Source of the DNA: an uncultured Lachnospiraceae bacterium
Lineage (GTDB): Bacteria > Bacillota > Clostridia > Lachnospirales > Lachnospiraceae
NCBI GenBank assembly: GCA_902789665.1
Contig: CADAOY010000010.1
Span: 1-64,000, forward strand
Reading direction: 5' to 3'
Length of the DNA: 64,000 bases
The position numbers and the translations under genes are program-made. The number at the start of each line of letters is the position of its first letter. Within the stretch, counting starts at the first letter, position 1. This document shows, in pieces, positions 7,009-13,971 of the stretch. The notes beneath the pieces were generated by a model. That model had not been told where the DNA came from. It did not search any database and was given only the letters and a program-made list of their open reading frames with translations.

Positions 7009-7664
7009 TAACAGCAAACAGTTTAACTTTGGGAGTAGCGATGATGTGTACAGCAGTGTCAATCGTGCTTGGAATAATAATCGCAGGAGCATACATGTTA
7101 TGTGAGAAGAATTATTCCAAGAATTATATTATTACCCTGGCTTTACTGCCGGCACTGGTAGAAGTGGTAATAATGCTGGTTAATGGAAATCTCGGAACAG
7201 GAGTAGCCATTATGGGAGCATTTAGTTTGGTTCGTTTCAGGTCTATGCCGGGTAATGCCAAAGAGATAGCAGGTGTGTTCTTCTCAATGGTTGTGGGACT
7301 GGCAACGGGAATGGGTTACCTTACCTTCGCAGGTTTAATCACCATAGTTATAGGACTTGTTCTGATTATTCTGTCAAGGTGTGGGTTCGGAAAGAGAAAA
7401 AACGGGGATATGGACCTTAGAATTACCATTCCGGAGCACATAGATTATGTGGATGTTTTTGATGAGGTGTTTGCCCGGTATACAAAAAGCAACGAACTTA
7501 TCAGAGTGAAAACCACCAACATGGGAAGCATGTATGAATTGTTTTATAAGGTGGTTTTAAATGATGAAAATAAGCAAAAGGCTTTCATTGATGAACTGAG
7601 GATAAGAAACGGGAATCTTAACATATCTTTAGCCAGAGCAGAATCAAGGTCGGATGAACTATAA
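6993..7664 (+). CDS. DUF4956 integral membrane protein
   Basis: This 223-residue protein has about four membrane helices in its first 130 residues (hydrophobic blocks near 10-35, 45-65, 75-90 and 105-130) and a soluble C-terminal domain of about 85 residues. It matches the DUF4956 pattern, including the loop FSLVRFRSMPGNAKEIAG between helices. The family has no assigned function but is consistently found with VTC-domain and CotH-type genes. AAGGAG lies inside the end of the VTC gene and the two overlap by 16 bases, so translation is coupled. A plausible role is membrane platform or exporter partner for the VTC enzyme; this is inference from context only. Confidence 0.85.
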   Translation: MFTSIITANSLTLGVAMMCTAVSIVLGIIIAGAYMLCEKNYSKNYIITLALLPALVEVVIMLVNGNLGTGVAIMGAFSLVRFRSMPGNAKEIAGVFFSMVVGLATGMGYLTFAGLITIVIGLVLIILSRCGFGKRKNGDMDLRITIPEHIDYVDVFDEVFARYTKSNELIRVKTTNMGSMYELFYKVVLNDENKQKAFIDELRIRNGNLNISLARAESRSDEL

Positions 7665-7677
7665 GGAGGATGATAAA

Positions 7678-9303
7678 ATGAGAAAAAAATTATTAACTAT
7701 GAGCGCAGTGGCAGCCATGTGTATAATGACAGCCTGCAGTGGTTTATCGGCAAACAGTATAGATAGTATTCTTTCGGGTAGCAGCAGCTCAGTGAATGTC
7801 AGCGTGGAAACTGAGACGGAGGATGATACGGATATAGATTTAAGTGATTGTACATCCATTACAATAAATGGTGACAGTGCTACAGTGAGCGGTGATGGAG
7901 CATCTTATGAAGACGGTATTATATCCATAACTTCAGCCGGCGAATATTTAATCGAAGGTGAAGGCAGTGTCTCTGTATGTGTGGCTGCAGGGGAAGAAGA
8001 TAATGTAACGTTGATTTTAAACGGTGTAAGCATATCATCCGATGACAAGGCTCCTTTGTATGTGGAAGAAGCCAAGAATGTGTATCTTGTACTTAAGGGC
8101 GACAGTACCATAACAGATACAAGGGATGAGGCAGCAGATGATGAAGAAACCGATATAGACAATGCCGGGGGCGCCATTTATTCTGCCTGTGATTTGTTCT
8201 TCGAAGGCAACGGAAGTCTGACTGTTATATCTGATAATAATGACGGTATAAAATGTAAGGATGATGTGAAGATTAAGTCCGGCAATGTATCAGTGCAGGC
8301 AGCAGATGAAGGCATTGACGGTAATGACAGTTTTACCATGGAAGAAGGAACTCTTACCATTAAAGCCGGTGATAAAGGTATTAAAATCAACGATACCATA
8401 ACCATAGACGGGGGTACAATTAATATAACAGCAGATGACGAAGGTATGCAGGCTCTGGATGTGGTTATTAATGATGGAGATATTAATATAGATGCGAAGG
8501 ATGATGGCATAAATATATCTGATGGCTCCGGATCCTCGGGAGATGAGATGATGCAGGGTGGTCCTATGGGACAAAAGATGCAAAATCAGGAACAGGTTCA
8601 GTCTGGCCAGGCTATATCAGAACAGGGAGAGACTCTGGAGGAAACAGGCCAGCAGTCCACAGCAGTCACCAGGGCGCCTGGTCAGGGTGGCCCGGCCGGT
8701 GGACAATTTCAGGGCGCGCCAATGGGCGAAAATGGTGAGAGACCACAAAAACCTGAGAATATGGATGGCCAGATGCAAGGTGGCAAGATGGAAAATGGTC
8801 AGATGCAAGGCGGTATGATGCCTGGCGAGATGCAGGAAGGCATGCAAGGTGGTATGGGAATGGAAACAGCCATCGACGGTGCACTTACCATTAATGGAGG
8901 AAATATCTATATAAATGCTTATGGGGATGGTATTGACAGTAATGGCAGTATATATATCACCGGCGGCTACATAGAGATAAGCGGTCCGGAGAATTCAGGT
9001 AATGGCAGTCTGGATTATAACGGTGAATGCGAAATATCAGGTGGCACGCTTATAATGACCGGCTCCTCAGGTATGATTCAGTCCGTAGGTCAGAACTCTG
9101 AAGTATTGACTGCTTCAACAACCATAAACGGAAGTTATGACAGCAGCGATACTATTGAGATTTATATCGACGGCAACAAAGCATATACAATTGACAATAT
9201 AAAAAAGGGCAATTATATATCCGTATCAGACCCGGCTATCAACTCATCTTCCACAGTCAAGGCAGTAATTGGAACTGAGAGTTATTCACTAAATGTTAAG
9301 TAA
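7678..9303 (+). CDS. carbohydrate-binding-domain lipoprotein with Met/Gln-rich insert
   Basis: The protein (541 residues) starts MRKKLLTMSAVAAMC and has a lipobox ending TACS, so it should be a membrane-anchored lipoprotein outside the cell. I chose the ATG at 7678 because AAGGAGG at 7663-7669 is well spaced; a longer frame from 7654 would bury the signal. The rest is a repetitive beta-helix-like domain of the DUF4353 carbohydrate-binding type, with many short strands such as ADEGIDGNDS, ADDEGMQALD and AYGDGIDSNGS. At about residues 285-405 it is interrupted by a low-complexity insert rich in G, M, Q, E and P. The beta-helix pattern resumes afterwards and runs to the end. It completes the VTC-DUF4956 operon. 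The ligand is unknown. Confidence 0.82.
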   Translation: MRKKLLTMSAVAAMCIMTACSGLSANSIDSILSGSSSSVNVSVETETEDDTDIDLSDCTSITINGDSATVSGDGASYEDGIISITSAGEYLIEGEGSVSVCVAAGEEDNVTLILNGVSISSDDKAPLYVEEAKNVYLVLKGDSTITDTRDEAADDEETDIDNAGGAIYSACDLFFEGNGSLTVISDNNDGIKCKDDVKIKSGNVSVQAADEGIDGNDSFTMEEGTLTIKAGDKGIKINDTITIDGGTINITADDEGMQALDVVINDGDINIDAKDDGINISDGSGSSGDEMMQGGPMGQKMQNQEQVQSGQAISEQGETLEETGQQSTAVTRAPGQGGPAGGQFQGAPMGENGERPQKPENMDGQMQGGKMENGQMQGGMMPGEMQEGMQGGMGMETAIDGALTINGGNIYINAYGDGIDSNGSIYITGGYIEISGPENSGNGSLDYNGECEISGGTLIMTGSSGMIQSVGQNSEVLTASTTINGSYDSSDTIEIYIDGNKAYTIDNIKKGNYISVSDPAINSSSTVKAVIGTESYSLNVK

Positions 9304-9360
9304 GCCGGAGTTTAATAAAGTATTATTTTTATGGAAAACCTCACATCCATAACAATCAGA

Positions 9361-9380
9361 TTGCAGCCCTTTATAATTGC
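9361..9380 (+). repeat. 20-bp direct repeat, left copy
   Basis: TTGCAGCCCTTTATAATTGC here matches 18 of 20 bases at 10219-10238, where the sequence is the right arm of a terminator. The two copies bracket about 840 bp containing the dinJ module and the surface-protein relic. The left copy has no left arm, so it looks like a displaced fragment. Confidence 0.6.
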
Positions 9381-9397
9381 ATGCAAAATCATTGCAT

Positions 9398-9424
9398 TTG
9401 TATTGAAGTAGCAGCATAATACAA
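9398..9424. promoter_or_regulatory. possible antitoxin operator
   Basis: The inverted repeat TTGTATT (9398-9404) and AATACAA (9418-9424), two turns apart centre to centre, lies just before the dinJ ribosome site. RelB/DinJ antitoxins normally repress their operon from such palindromes. This is an assignment by position only. Confidence 0.4.
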
Positions 9425-9449
9425 GTAGTAATCAGCGAGGAGGTGCGCT

Positions 9450-9743
9450 ATGTCGAGTACAATACAGATACGTGTTGATGATGAACTCAAAACAAAATCC
9501 GACACACTGTTCAGGGAGTTAGGAACAGATACGACTTCCGCTATCAGGATGTTTCTTACCCAGGCTGTTGCAAACAATGGATTTCCTTTTGAATTAAAGA
9601 AAAAGACGGTAAATCCATATGTGACATTGACGGAGGATGAGGTACTTAAAAAACTTGAAGCATCAAGACAGCATGCGTCAGAGGGTATGGTACGGGATGC
9701 GGATGATGTGATATCCGATATGAGGCAGAAATATGGAATATAA
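9450..9743 (+). CDS. dinJ: RelB/DinJ family antitoxin
   Basis: This 97-residue protein starts STIQIRVDDELKTKSD and continues through LGTDTTSAIRMFLTQAV and NGFPFEL, the standard DinJ/RelB ribbon-helix-helix DNA-binding half. Residues 60-97 (LEASRQHASEGM and following) are the flexible toxin-neutralising part. GAGGAGG precedes the ATG. The expected toxin starts in an overlapping frame at 9733 but is truncated after about 26 recognisable residues, so this antitoxin is probably an orphan here. It may still repress its promoter or neutralise related toxins elsewhere in the genome, which would explain retention. Confidence 0.92.
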   Translation: MSSTIQIRVDDELKTKSDTLFRELGTDTTSAIRMFLTQAVANNGFPFELKKKTVNPYVTLTEDEVLKKLEASRQHASEGMVRDADDVISDMRQKYGI

Positions 9744-9864
9744 GGTTGTTATTACATCCGATGCCGAGGCAGATCTGGATGGGTTTATCAGATATCTTTT
9801 GTTTGAGCAGAGTACAATTTTAAAAAAAATCATCTTGCATATTCAAGTTTTTATGTTACGATAA
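9733..9864 (+). pseudogene. truncated RelE/ParE-type toxin
   Basis: The reading MEYKVVITSDAEADLDGFIR is typical of a RelE/ParE superfamily toxin N-terminus and overlaps the antitoxin end by 11 bases, the usual toxin-antitoxin arrangement. After LLFEQ the sequence leaves the family pattern and stops at 9862-9864, giving 43 codons instead of about 90-100. The catalytic C-terminal half is missing, so it cannot be a working toxin. The breakpoint is where relic sequence from another gene begins. Confidence 0.8.
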
Positions 9865-9869
9865 AATAA

Positions 9870-10030
9870 AAGGGCTGGTCGAAAGACCCTGGTCCACCAA
9901 GCGGCGGGGATATACCTCGCCATTTTCTTTCATTTTATCCTACTTCCTACATCTCGTCTACGACTCGATGCTGTCGCTCGTAATATAGCAGTTTACGCAA
10001 GCATAACTGCTGCATTACTCGCTTCCTACA
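9870..10030. other. non-coding junction with hairpins
   Basis: This stretch between the toxin stub and the surface-protein relic has no gene. It holds GGTC-GAAA-GACC, a hairpin GGCGGGG/CCTCGCC followed by ATTTTC, and the inverted repeat AGCAGTT/AACTGCT flanked by GTAAT/ATTAC. It looks like recombined debris. Confidence 0.5.
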
Positions 10031-10175
10031 AATTAGCCATAACCTGGATGATGGCGAAGCAACTCAGGTTCATGATACAAACGGTAACCCGATTAAGATG
10101 TCATTAACCGTTCCTGACTCTCTGACTGGAATGGTTATGGTAATTACCGGCTTAAAGAAAAAGAATCATATATAA
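10031..10175 (+). pseudogene. relic of a VPKTG surface-protein gene
   Basis: The reading LDDGEATQVHDTNGNPIKM followed by TVPDSL and then TGMVMVITGLKKKNHI-stop matches two separate parts of the intact surface protein at 11533-13062: the region near its residue 375-395 and its last 16 residues. About 85-90 residues between them, including the VPKTG motif, are missing, and the fusion is in frame. There is no start codon or 5' part. It is a deletion remnant of a second copy. The downstream terminator is still intact. Confidence 0.85.
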
Positions 10176-10199
10176 ATAAAAAGACATAATTATCTTAAT

Positions 10200-10236
10200 A
10201 AAGGACTGCATCTTTCGGATGCAGCCCTTTATAACT
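10200..10236 (+). terminator. terminator behind the surface-protein relic
   Basis: AAAGG-A-CTGCATC pairs with GATGCAG-C-CCTTT around TTTCG. The end is CCTTTATAA rather than a pure T run, so it may be only moderately efficient. Confidence 0.65.
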
Positions 10237-10250
10237 GCTCGAAAAATCTG

Positions 10251-10279
10251 TTGAATTAAACCCTAAGTTTTACTATAAT
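10251..10279 (+). promoter_or_regulatory. promoter of the UPF0175-DUF3368 pair
   Basis: TTGAAT (10251-10256) and TATAAT (10274-10279) are 17 bp apart, close to the sigma-A consensus. An 8-bp palindrome TCACGTGA follows at 10296-10303 in the leader and could be an operator. Confidence 0.7.
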
Positions 10280-10377
10280 AAAAGTACCTTAATACTCACG
10301 TGAAGGAATAAAGAATTTGCACTGACAAGGTCGATACAGGTATAGGAGCATATCTTCTTGAGAAAGAGGTGACAAAC

Positions 10378-10659
10378 ATGAAAACAGTCAATATTCAGAT
10401 AACTGTTCCGGAAGATATGAGATCATATTTGGATAATGAGGATCAGGAACAGGTTTTTATGAGAAATGCCATGTTTCTCTATCCGTTCATCCGTAATATG
10501 ACCATTTCCAATGGAAGAGCAGCAGAGATTTTGGGTGTACATAAAACAGATTTAATCGAATTCTATGATTCTATGGGGATTCCGTATTTGGATCAGAGTG
10601 AGGATGAACTTATGGGGGATTTGGCAACATTAAATCGCGTGATGGAGGAAGCAAAATGA
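10378..10659 (+). CDS. UPF0175 family antitoxin-like protein
   Basis: The protein (93 residues) has the UPF0175 core: a short N-terminal strand (VNIQITVPEDM), a helical linker and the helix-turn-helix-like GRAAEILGVHKTDLIEFYDSMGIPY motif region at about residues 50-75. The ATG at 10378 with AGAGG upstream is preferred over a GTG nine bases earlier. It overlaps the DUF3368 gene by four bases (ATGA), so the two are translated together. UPF0175-DUF3368 pairs are predicted VapBC-like toxin-antitoxin modules, with this gene as the DNA-binding antitoxin. Experimental proof for the family is limited, as far as I know. Confidence 0.85.
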   Translation: MKTVNIQITVPEDMRSYLDNEDQEQVFMRNAMFLYPFIRNMTISNGRAAEILGVHKTDLIEFYDSMGIPYLDQSEDELMGDLATLNRVMEEAK

Positions 10660-11156
10660 TTGTTGTTTCTGACACCACACCGCTTATCACACTGATGAAA
10701 GCAGAGAAACTGGATATTCTATATAGATTATTTGGAGAAGTAATCATTCCAGAAGCTGTTTTTTCTGAAGTTACAGGTAATAAGAGTTTCAAGGCTGAAG
10801 CAGATATTATAAGAAACAGTGACTATATCAAGGTTGTAAAAGTAAAGAATGGGAGTCAGGTTTCGTTTTTGCAGAGAGCAACCGGGCTGGATTTAGGCGA
10901 AAGTGAAGCTATTATTTGTGCTGATGAAACGAAGGCAGACTTGCTTCTAATGGATGAGGCTGCCGGGCGCAGGGTTGCACAAAATATGAAACTTCCGATT
11001 ACCGGTAGCACGGGTATTCTGATTAGAGCATTCCAAGCAGGAATCATTACGAGAGAAGAAGCAGATGATGCTTTTGACAGAATTCGAAATGCAAACAGAC
11101 ATATCAGCGAAAGGCTGATAAATATGGCACTTGATATAATTCACTCAAAAGAGTGA
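10656..11156 (+). CDS. DUF3368 PIN-like toxin
   Basis: This 166-residue protein begins VVSDTTPLITL, the first acidic motif of the PIN-like DUF3368 family. It continues with an acidic helix (IPEAVFSEV), then DLGESEAIICADE and LLMDEAAGRRVA, which supply the remaining acidic metal-binding residues, and a small helical end. PIN nucleases of VapC type cut tRNA or rRNA, and this one is expected to act similarly when free of its UPF0175 partner. All acidic motifs are intact, unlike the broken toxin 900 bp upstream, so this module is probably functional. Confidence 0.85.
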   Translation: MIVVSDTTPLITLMKAEKLDILYRLFGEVIIPEAVFSEVTGNKSFKAEADIIRNSDYIKVVKVKNGSQVSFLQRATGLDLGESEAIICADETKADLLLMDEAAGRRVAQNMKLPITGSTGILIRAFQAGIITREEADDAFDRIRNANRHISERLINMALDIIHSKE

Positions 11157-11217
11157 ATGGAATTTAAGAAAATAATGGAGAGGGACTTGACAGTTATGCA
11201 GAAATCGGACACACTTA

Positions 11218-11254
11218 ATCGCATCGCATCGCATCGCATCGCATCGCATCGCAT
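11218..11254. repeat. pentanucleotide microsatellite (GCATC)n
   Basis: The run is six full GCATC units plus partial units on both sides, about 37 bp of perfect repeat. It lies 60 bp after the DUF3368 gene and 280 bp before the surface-protein gene. Perfect five-base repeats change length readily by slippage. It is not inside a gene that I can recognise. The rest of 11157-11307 shows no gene. Confidence 0.95.
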
Positions 11255-11307
11255 AAGCTATAACTGCGCCCTTTTTTCGTATAAAATAACATATATTTGT
11301 GATGGAT

Positions 11308-11358
11308 AACCGCCTTACTTGACGGGGTTTTATGCCCTGTCAGGTTAGGCGGTTTTTT
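11308..11358 (+). terminator. strong terminator
   Basis: A long stem runs from AACCGCC (11308) to GGCGGTT (ending 11354), about 18-20 bp with a few wobbles, followed by six T residues. It should insulate the surface-protein gene from the toxin-antitoxin transcript and from any transcript passing through the microsatellite. Confidence 0.85.
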
Positions 11359-11443
11359 GTGCGTTAGCAATGAGAAGTGCCAAGGACAAGATGGAAGCCG
11401 GACGACGGGAACTTGCTCACGGGCGGACGGATTACAGATTGGA

Positions 11444-11471
11444 CGATGATGCGGCGAATGCCGCATCATCG
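11444..11471. repeat. perfect 12-bp inverted repeat
   Basis: CGATGATGCGGC and GCCGCATCATCG flank the tetraloop GAAT, about 60 bp before the surface-protein start. There is no T run. It could be an operator or a stabilising leader hairpin for that gene. A smaller palindrome, AAGCGAAGCTT, follows. Nothing else is recognisable in 11360-11520, which is richer in GC than its surroundings. Confidence 0.65.
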
Positions 11472-11532
11472 AATAAGCGAAGCTTATGAGATGGGCGCTT
11501 CGTTAAAATAATAATTTCAAGGAGGGATTAAG

Positions 11533-13062
11533 ATGAAACAAAAAAGAAAAATGGGAAGGAAGCTGCTGAGCTTTTTGCTCACGCTGGCGATGGTTATAGG
11601 ATTTATGCCGGGGATGACTTTGACGGCACGGGCAGATTCTACTCCTAGTGTAACTGTTTCACCAGCAGAAGGAGGAAGTGTTATAGTTGAAAGATCTGCA
11701 ACAGATCCGAATAACTGGGACCTTACAGCTGTTCCTAATGAGGGTTATGACTTGAGTGGCTGGTATATGTCGAGTGGTGGTTCGATATCAAATAATACTA
11801 ATAGATATAAACTTGATAATATGAATGACTGGTATGTTCAAGATATAACATGCACATTTAGTCCAACTTATACTGTAACTTATAAAGTAGTTGGTGGCAC
11901 ATGGTCTGACGGAACTACGGCAGACAAGACAGAGACTGTAATGCAGTATCACCGACCTGAAAATGTGCCTACAGGCATGGTTGCAGTTACTGGATACATA
12001 GGAGGTTCAGGTTCATGGGATTTAGACCCATTAGATATGTACACACCATCCATTAGAGAAGACACAACGTTTACCTATATTTTTGATGAGAAACCATCTA
12101 TTTCCGAGACTGTTACTTTCAAAGTGACAAACGGTTCATGGGATGACGGAACAACAGCAGATAAAACTGTAACAGTTAAATGTTATGAGGGCGATACATT
12201 AAAACTCTCTGCAGAACAGATTCCGGCTGTGGGAACAAAACCTAATGAAGGTTATAAAGCCGGAAACTGGGATGTAACTCCAAGTGCAGATACAGTAATC
12301 TCAAAAGCAACAACTTACACATATACTTATGAAGTGAAAGAAGAGGAAGCAACTCCTGACACACCGGCTACTGATACTTCTATCAAAACAGAAGTGAAGA
12401 CTGCTGAAGGGGCTCCTGCAATTAAGGCAGATAACTTGGATAATGCCCTTGCTGAGAAACTTCTGACAGATGCAGAAAAGGCAGAGTACGCTAATGGTAC
12501 TCCTGTACTTGTATATCTTGATGTGAAGGAAGTAGATAAAGCCAATGTGCCGGCTGATGATGTGACAGCAATAGATAAGGTAACAAGCGAGAGTGGATAT
12601 ACATACGGTGATTGCTTAGACATATCTCTTTGGAAGAAACTTGGAAATGGAGAAGCTTCACAGGTTCATGATACAAATGGTAACCCGATTAAGATGGCAG
12701 TAACTGTTCCTGAATCTCTTAAGGCGCCGGCTGGTTTTACCAGAACTTTCCGTGTCATCAGAGTTCATGAAGGTGCAGCAAAAGTATTGGCAGAAGGCAC
12801 AGGTATGAGCTTAGAGATTAGTTCCGATAAGTTCTCATCTTATTTCTTGGTATATAGAGATACTAAGATAGAAGAGGCAACCAATACAAGTGCTGATACC
12901 TCATCCAATACTCAGAGCACACCTGCTCCGGCTCAGACAACCGTGGCCGAGGTTCCTAAGACAGGAGAGTATATGCCGATAGCAGCGCTTATTATGCTGA
13001 TTCTCTCCATGACTGGAATGGTTATGGTAATTACCGGCTTAAAGAAAAAGAATCATATATAG
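11533..13062 (+). CDS. VPKTG-anchored cell-surface protein
   Basis: The 509 residues start with a classical signal peptide (KQKRKMGRKLLSFLLTL, cleavage near LTARADS). Two related beta-rich repeats follow, recognisable by YKVVGGTWSDGTTADKT near 115-135 and FKVTNGSWDDGTTADKT near 200-220, similar to InlB-B/SHIRT-like stalk repeats. The C-terminal half is a further beta domain. A Ser/Thr/Pro-rich linker precedes VPKTGEY, a hydrophobic helix and the basic end KKKNH, an LPxTG-type sortase signal with V in the first position. The protein should be covalently attached to the cell wall. AAGGAGGG precedes the ATG. A degraded copy lies 1.4 kb upstream. The ligand is unknown. Confidence 0.85.
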   Translation: MKQKRKMGRKLLSFLLTLAMVIGFMPGMTLTARADSTPSVTVSPAEGGSVIVERSATDPNNWDLTAVPNEGYDLSGWYMSSGGSISNNTNRYKLDNMNDWYVQDITCTFSPTYTVTYKVVGGTWSDGTTADKTETVMQYHRPENVPTGMVAVTGYIGGSGSWDLDPLDMYTPSIREDTTFTYIFDEKPSISETVTFKVTNGSWDDGTTADKTVTVKCYEGDTLKLSAEQIPAVGTKPNEGYKAGNWDVTPSADTVISKATTYTYTYEVKEEEATPDTPATDTSIKTEVKTAEGAPAIKADNLDNALAEKLLTDAEKAEYANGTPVLVYLDVKEVDKANVPADDVTAIDKVTSESGYTYGDCLDISLWKKLGNGEASQVHDTNGNPIKMAVTVPESLKAPAGFTRTFRVIRVHEGAAKVLAEGTGMSLEISSDKFSSYFLVYRDTKIEEATNTSADTSSNTQSTPAPAQTTVAEVPKTGEYMPIAALIMLILSMTGMVMVITGLKKKNHI

Positions 13063-13094
13063 AAAAATAGAAAACTTAATTAAAAAGTAAGAAT

Positions 13095-13132
13095 ATCGGA
13101 ATCTGTGGAAAAACATGGATTCCGATTTTTTT
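13095..13132 (+). terminator. terminator of the surface-protein gene
   Basis: ATCGGAATC and GATTCCGAT form a perfect 9-bp stem with a 14-base loop, followed by seven T residues. Confidence 0.85.
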
Positions 13133-13152
13133 ACCTGTTAATACATCTTTTA

Positions 13153-13183
13153 TTGGCATAATATCATCCAAAAAGTATATAAT
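13153..13183 (+). promoter_or_regulatory. promoter of the two-component system
   Basis: TTGGCA (13153-13158) is 17 bp from TATATA (13176-13181); TATAAT overlaps at 13178. It is followed by a leader of about 50 bases to the response-regulator ATG. Confidence 0.6.
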
Positions 13184-13241
13184 AGTGTCAGGGGAAAGAC
13201 CTTTTGACCACAACATCATAATATATTCACGGAGATAGATT

Positions 13242-13916
13242 ATGAAAATACTTTTGGCAGAAGATGACAAAAACATAAGTAAGGCGGTAACGGCCCTTCT
13301 TCAGAAAAACAGTTATACCGTTGACGGCGTATATGATGGAGAGAGTGCTTTGGACAGCATAGTATACGGGGATTATGACGGTGTGGTTCTGGATATCATG
13401 ATGCCCAAAATGGACGGAGTAACCGTGCTTAAAAATATAAGAGCTAAGAATATTAATGTTCCGGTACTTCTTCTTACCGCCAAAACGGAAATAGATGACA
13501 GAATAGACGGTCTTGACGCAGGAGCGGATGACTATCTGACCAAGCCTTTTGACGGTGGAGAACTCTTAGCCAGAATCAGAGCCATGTTAAGAAGAAAGGG
13601 AGAGTTTACTTCAGATTTACTTAAGTTCAGTAACATGGAACTTGACAGAAGTACCTATGAACTTAAGACGGACAAGGGTGCCGTGAAACTTAACGGCAAG
13701 GCCTATCAGCTAATGGAAATGTTTATGCGCTCCCCTAAGCAGATTATGTCCGGTGAGATGATAATGGAACATATCTGGGGCTGGGAGTCTGAGGCGGAAA
13801 TTAACGTTATATGGGTTAATATCTCATATCTTCGTAAGCAGCTTGCGGCCATCGGGGCAAAGGCGGAGATTAAGGCAACCCGTAACGTGGGTTACTCTCT
13901 TGAGAGCAAGCCTTGA
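13242..13916 (+). CDS. OmpR/PhoB family response regulator
   Basis: This 224-residue regulator has an intact receiver domain (about 1-118): acidic pair EDD at the start, phospho-acceptor in VVLDIMMP (Asp 51), the conserved Thr in LLLTAK and Lys in DYLTKPFDGGE. A winged-helix output domain follows (about 127-222), ending VRNVGYSLE-like as RNVGYSLES. Phosphorylation by the kinase encoded 55 bases downstream should drive dimerisation and DNA binding at direct repeats. GGAGA precedes the ATG. The target genes are not visible; the neighbouring surface-protein gene is possible but unproven. Confidence 0.95.
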   Translation: MKILLAEDDKNISKAVTALLQKNSYTVDGVYDGESALDSIVYGDYDGVVLDIMMPKMDGVTVLKNIRAKNINVPVLLLTAKTEIDDRIDGLDAGADDYLTKPFDGGELLARIRAMLRRKGEFTSDLLKFSNMELDRSTYELKTDKGAVKLNGKAYQLMEMFMRSPKQIMSGEMIMEHIWGWESEAEINVIWVNISYLRKQLAAIGAKAEIKATRNVGYSLESKP

Positions 13917-13971
13917 TAATTATAAGTGGAAGATAAGACAGAGATAAGAATCTGCAATTCGGTGATTAAGA

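Noticed and set aside
11187-11254. TTGACA at 11187 with the GCATC repeat acting as a variable promoter spacer
   Set aside because: The distance from TTGACA to any -10 beyond the repeat is far above 17 bp, and a terminator follows before the surface-protein gene.
11215-11469. Minus-strand 84-residue frame across the GCATC repeat and terminator
   Set aside because: Its end is the repeat translated as RCDAM units, it crosses a strong terminator hairpin, and it has no ribosome site.
13095-13132. Hairpin after the surface-protein gene as a riboswitch for the two-component operon
   Set aside because: It is a simple terminator with a T run directly after the surface-protein stop and before the next promoter.
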